Positions 18,852 to 23,833 of a stretch of DNA of 23,833 bases are shown piece by piece. The stretch comes from a virus. Position numbers and translations under genes: made by a program. Position 1 is the first letter of the stretch, and every line of letters starts with the position of its first letter. The stretch covers positions 1 through 23,833 of the IMG/VR virus record IMGVR_UViG_3300032893_000272. One strand, given 5' to 3'. The notes under the pieces are model-generated. The model did no database searches, was not told the origin of the DNA, and was given only the letters and a program-made list of their open reading frames with translations.

Positions 18852-20012
18852 ATGGCCGAAACCGTAATTGCGCAGAATGACCCGACCGCAGTAGTTGTCT
18901 ACTCCGAACGGGCCTTTTCACAGGCGATCTATTCGACGATCGCTTTCAAGCTCGCGGCAATGGGCCTTTCCGCGCGCGACCAGACGGGATTTGTCCAGTT
19001 CCTGTCTGAGACGCTGGCCGGCCCCGGCGATACGGTCAAATATGACCTGATTCCGAATGCTCTCGGTCCCGGCGTCCTCGGCGATGCTCCGGTATCGGGC
19101 TCGGAATTGTCGCTCTCGCCCGTACAGGACACGCTGTATATCAATCAACAGCGTAACGCGATCCTGCTCAAAGGCCGCATGTCGCAGCAGCGCATCCCGA
19201 TTTCGCTGCGCGATTCGGCCGTCGTATCAAACGCCAATTGGGGCAAGGAGATTCTGGATTACGGGCTCCTGAACCAGCTTGGCGGCAATACCAATCAGAC
19301 GAATCTGGCCTACGTCGGCAACAATGCGACGATCGCGCCCAGCGCGAATAACTGGATTCTGGCGAGCGGCGCGGCGGCGACTTCCGGTAACGAGACCGCC
19401 ATGACCGTGAGCAACGGCCTTTTCAGCCTGTCGCTCATTCCCCAGGCGGTTGCGCTCGCGCAAGGCCAACTCCAGTTCCCCATCAAGCCGGTCGAGATAA
19501 AGGGCGTCGAAATTCAGGGCGTCCTGTTCCTGTCACATCTGCAAGTCCGCGATTTGAAAAAGAATTTCAATCCCGGCGAGTGGGGCAATATCTTCGCTCT
19601 GGCTATGCAGGGTGGACAGGTCTCGGGCAATCCGCTTTTCACCGGCGCCATCGGCGTCTATGAAAACGTGGTCATGCACCAGACCCGTCGGGTTCCGTGG
19701 GGCGACGCCACACAGAATCAGTGGATGGTCTCTCCATCGCTGCAAATGGTCGCCGGCCCCGGCTGCCTCGGCAAAACGTCAATCGCGAGAGCGGTCTTCG
19801 TCGGCGCACAGGCGGCCACGATGGCTTTCGGCGGAGCGCCGAGCGACATGGGCGCGCCTCTGCGGGCCTCTTGGTACGAGGAATTGCTGGACGCGGGCAA
19901 CCAGCTTCGCATCACGATCGGCTTTATCTGGGGCGTCAAGAAAGTCCAGTTCCTGTCCCAGGATTACGGCATGATCACGATTTCGAGCTACGCGAGCCCG
20001 AGCGGATCGTAA
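18852..20012 (+). CDS. Major capsid protein, N4-gp56/DUF4043-like, 386 aa
   Basis: Forms the head shell. The translation has features of the N4-gp56/DUF4043 capsid family: a start like FSQAIYSTIAFKLAAMGL, GPGDTVKYDLIPNALGPGVLGDAPVSG, LYINQQRNAILLKGRMSQQR, and a late RVPWGD...ARAVFVGAQAATMAFGG with WYEELLDAGNQLRITIGFIWGVKKVQF. Length (386) fits. It follows a strong GGAGCGAGGGCGTAGGACT leader and starts its own transcription unit after the inverted cassette. Family recognition is by eye. Confidence 0.85.
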   Translation: MAETVIAQNDPTAVVVYSERAFSQAIYSTIAFKLAAMGLSARDQTGFVQFLSETLAGPGDTVKYDLIPNALGPGVLGDAPVSGSELSLSPVQDTLYINQQRNAILLKGRMSQQRIPISLRDSAVVSNANWGKEILDYGLLNQLGGNTNQTNLAYVGNNATIAPSANNWILASGAAATSGNETAMTVSNGLFSLSLIPQAVALAQGQLQFPIKPVEIKGVEIQGVLFLSHLQVRDLKKNFNPGEWGNIFALAMQGGQVSGNPLFTGAIGVYENVVMHQTRRVPWGDATQNQWMVSPSLQMVAGPGCLGKTSIARAVFVGAQAATMAFGGAPSDMGAPLRASWYEELLDAGNQLRITIGFIWGVKKVQFLSQDYGMITISSYASPSGS

Positions 20013-20092
20013 AAACGATAGGAAATTAAACAAAAATACCGGCCGCAACTGGAACGAGATGACCGAAAGCGAGGTACGCAAAGGGAGACTCT

Positions 20093-20632
20093 ATGGCAAC
20101 GGTTTACTACGCTGACAATTATCAGGCCTCGCCGCTGACGGCGCCGGGCGGATGGCCTCTGACGCGGGAATTCTCTTTCCTCGTCGGGACCAACTTCGTC
20201 GTCAACGACACGGTTCGTCTGATGACGTTCCCTGGCCTCGGACCCGGAATCATCGTCGATTGGTGGTATCTCTATGTGCCCGTCATCGACGGCGGCGCGG
20301 GTAGCTCGACGGTGGCCTACAGCCTCGGTGACGTGCTCTCGAATACCACGCTGCCGGCGGAAACGGGCTCGGGCTCGGCATACGTCCCCGATCCGGCGTC
20401 GTACATGGCGATCCAGACGCCGGCGAGCGGCGCGGCGGCGACGTACTACTCGCAGAAGGACGGCGTAGCCGGCCATCTGCCTTTTTCGTACAGCCAGTTT
20501 GGGCCGAACGACTCGGGCGGCTTCTTCGACCTGCTCTTTAAGGTCACGACCGCGCCGAATACTGGCGAGCACAGCGTGACGATCAAGGGCGCCGTCGGCT
20601 ATCACATGGCCGGCCCGACTCCGACCGTCTAG
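20093..20632 (+). CDS. Putative capsid decoration/minor head protein, 179 aa
   Basis: Small, Gly/Ser/Thr/Pro-rich and beta-looking (VNDTVRLMTFPGLGPGIIVDWWYLYVPVIDGG; VTTAPNTGEHSVTIKGAVGYHM), without membrane segments. It comes directly after the capsid gene, where decoration or head-stabilising proteins often lie. GGGAG precedes the ATG by five bases. The role rests on position and composition only; no specific family is claimed. Confidence 0.55.
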   Translation: MATVYYADNYQASPLTAPGGWPLTREFSFLVGTNFVVNDTVRLMTFPGLGPGIIVDWWYLYVPVIDGGAGSSTVAYSLGDVLSNTTLPAETGSGSAYVPDPASYMAIQTPASGAAATYYSQKDGVAGHLPFSYSQFGPNDSGGFFDLLFKVTTAPNTGEHSVTIKGAVGYHMAGPTPTV

Positions 20633-20641
20633 AGGCGAATC

Positions 20642-20887
20642 ATGGCGGAATTGCTGCACTTGGGAATCGGCTTCTTCGGGATGATGGGACCGGATGCGGC
20701 CTCGACGCCGGATCATCCCATTCCTGAAGTCCAGTCGACCCCGGCCGGCGATCCGCTTGGGGATTTCGGGATGCAGACCGGCTATCCGAATCAGACAACG
20801 GATGCGGTCGAATCCCGGCGATTCCAGATCACGGCAGGGAGCGCAACCGGGCAAGACCCAGGCCCGAAACGCAATCACGACTTTTAG
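20642..20887 (+). CDS. Hypothetical protein, 81 aa
   Basis: Starts with a short hydrophobic, Gly-rich segment (ELLHLGIGFFGMMG) followed by a Pro/Gly/Thr-rich, probably disordered remainder. AGAGGCG lies five bases before the ATG. It has the look of a structural accessory protein in the capsid operon. No family recognised. Confidence 0.6.
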   Translation: MAELLHLGIGFFGMMGPDAASTPDHPIPEVQSTPAGDPLGDFGMQTGYPNQTTDAVESRRFQITAGSATGQDPGPKRNHDF

Positions 20888-20898
20888 GAGCGAGAACA

Positions 20899-21267
20899 AT
20901 GGCTGAAGAAAAGATTTTCAAGGGCGCTTACCCTTACGGCCGTCCGGTGAATCACACGCCGGGAATGGATCACGAACAGCAGCGGCGCGACGCGGCCGGC
21001 TATTCGACTTCCGAGGAAATGGTGACGGGCGGCATTCTCTGCAACGCGCTCGACAACGGCGGAATGGAAGTCGGCAATCCGCGCGACCTCGATCCGATGA
21101 GCGAGGAATACCATCCGCTGACCTACGGCGATTCCATCATGCCGGCGCCGGCGAGCGGCGGCGGAATGGGCGACGGTACGCGAAACGTCGAATCGACCAA
21201 GCAGGGCGGATCGATGGCGATGGCGCCCCAGGTCTATTCGAAGTATCAGAAACGCGGCGATTATTAG
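20899..21267 (+). CDS. Hypothetical protein, 122 aa
   Basis: Polar, Gly/Met/Glu-rich and probably largely unstructured (HTPGMDHEQQRRDAAGY; SGGGMGDGTRNVESTKQGG). A TTAGGAGCGAG ribosome site precedes the ATG. It lies in the capsid operon among short proteins of similar style. No family recognised. Confidence 0.6.
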   Translation: MAEEKIFKGAYPYGRPVNHTPGMDHEQQRRDAAGYSTSEEMVTGGILCNALDNGGMEVGNPRDLDPMSEEYHPLTYGDSIMPAPASGGGMGDGTRNVESTKQGGSMAMAPQVYSKYQKRGDY

Positions 21268-21298
21268 GCCTTTGAGCCGGCGGTGACGGGGGGATCGT

Positions 21299-21457
21299 AT
21301 GCCTAGCTCTCGCGTAATGGGCAAGTTTTCACACGGGCTACTCAAGAGCGGGAGCGGGCATACGGTCACGGATCGAAAACAGGCGATCGCCATCAAGATG
21401 AGCGAGGAACGCAAAGAAAAGGCGCACGGCGGCCATTACCCGGAGAAAAAGAAGTGA
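21299..21457 (+). CDS. DUF6496-like small basic protein, 52 aa
   Basis: The central sequence MGKFSHGLLKSGSGHTVTDRKQAIAIKMSEERK matches the remembered DUF6496 pattern (M.EF.HG.LKSGSG..VT.RKQAIAIALSEAR), whose function is unknown. It is found in many phages and bacteria, often next to structural or host-interaction genes. The C-terminus adds a Lys/His-rich tail. A GGGGGG site lies 4-5 bases before the ATG. The stop overlaps the next start (TGATG). Confidence 0.75.
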   Translation: MPSSRVMGKFSHGLLKSGSGHTVTDRKQAIAIKMSEERKEKAHGGHYPEKKK

Positions 21458-21840
21458 TGAAGCGAATCATCGGTCTCGGCCTGGCCGTCATCGGGACAGC
21501 CGCATTTATCGCCATGCTCTATGTCATGCAAATGGGCGATGTGCAGGCACAAATTACTCCCGGCACCATCAACGGCACGCTGATTTCCTACAATTGCGCG
21601 AATTTCACGAGCGAAGTCCACAATGCTCCGTGGTGCTTCAATCCACAGAACGGAATTCTTTATGTGTGGGACGGCTCAAGCTCTTACGTAGCGTTCACCG
21701 GCGGCGGTCAGTTTGCCGGCGGCACGGGTGGTACGGGCGCTAAAGGTGGCACCGGGGGTACTGGCGGAACCGGCGCGGCGGGTGGAACCGGAGGAACCGG
21801 GGGCACCGGCGGTACTGGCGGCACCGGGGGTACTCCGTAA
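21457..21840 (+). CDS. Exported Gly-Gly-Thr repeat protein, 127 aa
   Basis: An N-terminal hydrophobic signal or anchor (KRIIGLGLAVIGTAAFIAMLYVMQ) ends at a possible VQAQ site near residue 32. Residues 45-80 hold a domain YNC...NAPWCFNPQNGILYVWDG with Cys47 and Cys60 (C-x12-C), shared with the 22263 protein. Residues 88-126 are 13 triplets, eleven of them Gly-Gly-Thr, like collagen-like or PE-PGRS-type repeats. A GTG at 21454 fits the GGAG site slightly better than the ATG at 21457. An exported phage protein with a repeat arm suggests surface or host interaction. Confidence 0.7.
   Translation: MKRIIGLGLAVIGTAAFIAMLYVMQMGDVQAQITPGTINGTLISYNCANFTSEVHNAPWCFNPQNGILYVWDGSSSYVAFTGGGQFAGGTGGTGAKGGTGGTGGTGAAGGTGGTGGTGGTGGTGGTP
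21718..21834 (+). repeat. 9-base tandem repeat coding Gly-Gly-Thr
   Basis: Thirteen 9-base units of the form GGN GGN ACN, with two divergent units (Gly-Ala-Lys and Gly-Ala-Ala). Third positions vary between units, so the repeats are kept at protein level and not simply recent copies. Length change by slippage between related phages is likely. Confidence 0.85.
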
Positions 21841-22056
21841 ATGGCGAGCCCGAACGACGATCGCTACGCGAAAGAGGAACATCGGCCGACCAGCGAAGAC
21901 ACGCCGATGGGCAAATATGTCTCGGAGCATCCGGAAAAGCCGAAGTCTTCGCCGGCCGCGAATCCGTCCTTCTTCAGCCGGGCCGTCCACCATGTCGAGA
22001 ACACAGCTTCGGGCGGCGCGATCGATACGGTGAAGGGCGCGCTCGACCATTTCTAA
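21841..22056 (+). CDS. Hypothetical protein, 71 aa
   Basis: Starts immediately after the previous TAA. Hydrophilic N-terminus with Asp/Glu/Lys/Pro; a C-terminal amphipathic helix (FFSRAVHHVENTASGGAIDTVKGALDHF) may bind membranes or partners. Only a run of G's (GGGGGT) 10 or so bases upstream serves as a ribosome site, so re-initiation is likely. No family recognised. Confidence 0.55.
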   Translation: MASPNDDRYAKEEHRPTSEDTPMGKYVSEHPEKPKSSPAANPSFFSRAVHHVENTASGGAIDTVKGALDHF

Positions 22057-22066
22057 GGGGTCTACG

Positions 22067-22258
22067 ATGAAAGAAATGGGCAAAGGAATGGCTCAGGATG
22101 TTGGCAAGCTGGCCGAGGGCGTACAGACGACCCGGACGACGCCGACGAATCCGGGCAACGCTACGAAATTCTACAACCCGGTCAACGGCGGGAAGAACGA
22201 CGGCGAGCATCCGGCCAAGCAACAGCCGGAAACGCTCCGCTATATTCACGGGGAGTAA
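22067..22258 (+). CDS. Hypothetical protein, 63 aa
   Basis: Begins MKEMGKGMAQDVGKLAEG, a short amphipathic helix, then a Gly/Asn/Thr/Pro-rich extended part ending PETLRYIHGE. AAGGGG lies 8 bases before the ATG. It ends four bases before the TTG of the secreted-protein gene and carries that gene's GGGGAG ribosome site. No family recognised. Confidence 0.6.
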   Translation: MKEMGKGMAQDVGKLAEGVQTTRTTPTNPGNATKFYNPVNGGKNDGEHPAKQQPETLRYIHGE

Positions 22259-22262
22259 TCCG

Positions 22263-23051
22263 TTGAAATGGCTATTTGGTCTTCTAGCGAGTCTGCTCTG
22301 CGCGTCTTCGGCTTTGGCCCAGACCGCGCCGATGACTTCGTTCGGTTTCGTCTCCAGCCAATACTGCGATAGCGTCACAACTGAATTCCCGAAAGCTCCT
22401 TGGTGCTATCAGCCCAAGAGCGGCCTGCTCTATTTGTGGAATGGCTCGAATGGCTATTCGGTTTTCAACGGCCTCGGGAGTTTCAGCCCGACTCTAGCCG
22501 GCGTAGTAACAGGCGCATCGAGTGCCAACGTGTTCAACTCCACGAACACATCCGGCAACGAGATGGACAATGCCCTCATCATCAACAATGCTTCTGGGCA
22601 TAACGGCAATGTTGACCTACAAATCCAACCCGATACCGCAAATAGTGATATAGCTTATATCCAATTGGACAGCGGTACAGCTGGGGTTCTCAGTTGGTTT
22701 GAAGAAGGTCCAGGCGGGACTGGAGCTGAGCTCGACTTTGGCGTTCAAGACAATTCTTCTTCATATACCCAGATAGAATGCGATTCCCCCGCCTACAACT
22801 TTGGCTATCCAGGTTATTGCTACATAAATTCAGGTGACGGATTTGGATCGCCATTTTTCAAATTCATTACCATATATTCCGCTGCTGGAACCGCCATTCC
22901 TGCTGCTGCATCGGCCAACAATCACGCTCGTGCGTGCGTATCCGATTCCACGGCCTGCACAAGCGGCACAACCTATACAAGCGGCGGCAGTACGGCTTGT
23001 GAATTGTGGTCAAATGGTTCTGCGTGGAAAGAATCGGGAAGTGGTTGTTGA
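22263..23051 (+). CDS. Secreted protein related to the 21457 product, 262 aa (TTG start)
   Basis: The TTG at 22263 has GGGGAG 8 bases upstream and starts a perfect Sec signal peptide (KWLFGLLASLLCASSALA|Q); the long upstream extension in this frame was rejected. Residues 34-68 repeat the C-x12-C domain of the 21457 protein (YC...KAPWCYQPKSGLLYLWNGS). The centre is Asn/Gly/Ser-rich with beta-helix-like spacing. The last 60 residues (ACVSDSTACTSGTTYTSGG, then WSNGSAWKESG) resemble tail ends seen in phage fibre-associated proteins. A secreted adhesin- or receptor-type role is likely. Confidence 0.75.
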   Translation: MKWLFGLLASLLCASSALAQTAPMTSFGFVSSQYCDSVTTEFPKAPWCYQPKSGLLYLWNGSNGYSVFNGLGSFSPTLAGVVTGASSANVFNSTNTSGNEMDNALIINNASGHNGNVDLQIQPDTANSDIAYIQLDSGTAGVLSWFEEGPGGTGAELDFGVQDNSSSYTQIECDSPAYNFGYPGYCYINSGDGFGSPFFKFITIYSAAGTAIPAAASANNHARACVSDSTACTSGTTYTSGGSTACELWSNGSAWKESGSGC

Positions 23052-23723
23052 ATGGCCGGCAGCATCATCAATCCTTATTACTCCCTGACCTGGGGGGACG
23101 TAAAAAACAGAATCGTCAAAGACCTCGGGAATAAGACCTGGCTACTTCCCGATGCCGACGCATACGCGCGCGGCAGGATCGAATACTACACACGCGAGCT
23201 TTTCTATCCGTCCGCACAGACGACGTATGTAGCGACGCGGCCGGGCGTCTCGTCCTATCAGCTTTTCAGCCCGCTCGCCGACGTTCCGGGCCAGCCGATC
23301 CAGCAAGTCGAGAAAGTCCGGCTCCTATTGAACGGCGCATGGATTCCGCTCGTCTTCGTGCCTTGGCGGGAGATTATCGACGAAGACGCCGTGTCGCCGC
23401 CGGTACAGACCATCCCGGCGGAATGGTCGCTGCGCGCCAATTACATCCGCTTTTTCCCGACGCCGGCGGGCGCATGGACGGTTGAATTAACGGTCGGCTC
23501 CAAGATTCCGGCGCCCCTGGAAGACACGGACGTTAGTTTCTGGACGCAAGACGGCGCCGAGCTAATCATCGCATCGACCGTGCTCATCATGTGCGAGACC
23601 GTCGTCGACGATCCGGACCGGGCAACGCGGGCGCGCGACCGCGAAGCGCTTGAGAGAATGTCGCTGAACGAACAGGCGGCGCGCATCCGAGGCGGCATAC
23701 AAATCCGGCCATACTATGCCTAG
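23052..23723 (+). CDS. Putative head-tail connector/adaptor protein, 223 aa
   Basis: Starts right after the previous TGA. The pattern TWGDVKNRIVKDLGN...DADAYARGRIEYYTRELFYPS near the N-terminus is a helical start like those in small head-completion or adaptor proteins. It is followed by a beta-rich middle (YVATRPGVSSYQLF; VEKVRLLLNGAWIPLVFVPW; SLRANYIRFFPTPAGAWTVELTV) and a final helix (REALERMSLNEQAARIRGG). Order after capsid genes and before a tail-type gene supports an adaptor such as the P22 gp4 class. The exact family is not confirmed. Confidence 0.6.
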   Translation: MAGSIINPYYSLTWGDVKNRIVKDLGNKTWLLPDADAYARGRIEYYTRELFYPSAQTTYVATRPGVSSYQLFSPLADVPGQPIQQVEKVRLLLNGAWIPLVFVPWREIIDEDAVSPPVQTIPAEWSLRANYIRFFPTPAGAWTVELTVGSKIPAPLEDTDVSFWTQDGAELIIASTVLIMCETVVDDPDRATRARDREALERMSLNEQAARIRGGIQIRPYYA

Positions 23724-23833
23724 CCGCCGCAATCTCGTCCGTCTCCCATATCGAGACTTCTCGCCGGACCTGGACGAATTCACGCCGGGCTCGGTGCGGG
23801 ACATGTTCGGCTTCTATCCGACCGAAAAGGGTT
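23716..23833 (+). CDS. Partial tail/DNA-stabilisation-type protein (N-terminus)
   Basis: Overlaps the previous stop by 8 bases and runs off the right edge after 39 codons. The start LVRLPYRDFSPDLDEFTPG, then VRDMFGFYPTEKG, follows a pattern common at the N-terminus of large podovirus tail or packaged-DNA-stabilisation proteins (PD.D..TPG.....N..P...G). The call rests on that pattern and on position after the connector gene. Confidence 0.5.
   Translation, partial: MPSRRNLVRLPYRDFSPDLDEFTPGSVRDMFGFYPTEKG

Noticed and set aside
19988-20899. Minus-strand ORF of 303 aa opposite post-capsid genes
   Set aside because: Extremely Arg-rich translation, no ribosome site; three well-formed plus-strand genes with good sites cover the same region.
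1-23833. tRNA genes, CRISPR arrays, insertion sequences, att sites
   Set aside because: No cloverleaf-like T-loop/acceptor sets, no spaced repeat array, no transposase or integrase and no flanking duplications were seen by eye.
1-23833. GGCCGAGGC/GCCTCGGCC as a genome-wide signal motif
   Set aside because: Frequent also within genes, where it matches common Ala-Glu-Ala and Gly-Leu-Gly codons; only the copies in the control region were kept as a weak observation.

Overview
This window is a stretch of tailed double-stranded DNA phage (or prophage) genome carrying the DNA-packaging and head-morphogenesis module. The order is: large terminase, HNH endonuclease, P22-type portal, scaffold-like protein, major capsid protein of the N4-gp56/DUF4043 type, and a head-tail connector-type protein. 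P22-type portal plus N4-gp56-type capsid suggests a podovirus-like virion, but no tail gene is complete enough here to prove it. Base composition is GC-rich with high third-position GC, and GGAG/GAGG ribosome sites are common. Signal peptides end in classic Ala-x-Ala|Gln. Together these point to a Gram-negative host, perhaps an alphaproteobacterium; that is inference only. No integrase, repressor, lysin, tRNA or CRISPR array was seen.

Layout. (1) Positions 1-974: a leftward operon of tiny proteins (one membrane microprotein, three cysteine-rich proteins, one partial gene). (2) Positions 975-1697: a 723-base non-coding control region with divergent sigma70-like promoters. Each promoter carries a cluster of TTGACA/TGACA repeats, and direct repeats and palindromes lie between them. 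(3) Positions 1698-16940: one long rightward operon with mostly overlapping ATGA/TGATG junctions. It encodes small zinc-finger-like proteins, a Zn/HTH DNA-binding protein, an excisionase-like HTH protein, a large secreted protein, a cupin, terminase, HNH, portal, a PurD-like ATP-grasp protein and the scaffold. (4) Positions 16981-18600: an inverted (leftward) cassette inside the morphogenesis region, made of a zinc ribbon, two hypotheticals, membrane microproteins and a Cys-rich microprotein. It has its own promoter. (5) Positions 18601-18851: a second divergent regulatory region. (6) Positions 18852-23833: the rightward capsid operon, with a probable decoration protein, a DUF6496-like protein, two related secreted proteins, the connector protein and the start of a tail gene.

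The most unusual points are these. About sixteen predicted proteins carry Cys-rich, zinc-site-like motifs. Three exported proteins sit among virion genes, and two of them share a C-x12-C domain. A PurD-like ATP-grasp enzyme lies between portal and scaffold. The 239-base overlap at 3873-4111 looks like overprinting. A cUUCGg-capped RNA structure precedes the gene at 3260. Several translationally coupled microproteins of 20-40 residues fall below usual annotation cut-offs. All functional calls come from reading the translations by eye; no database search was possible.
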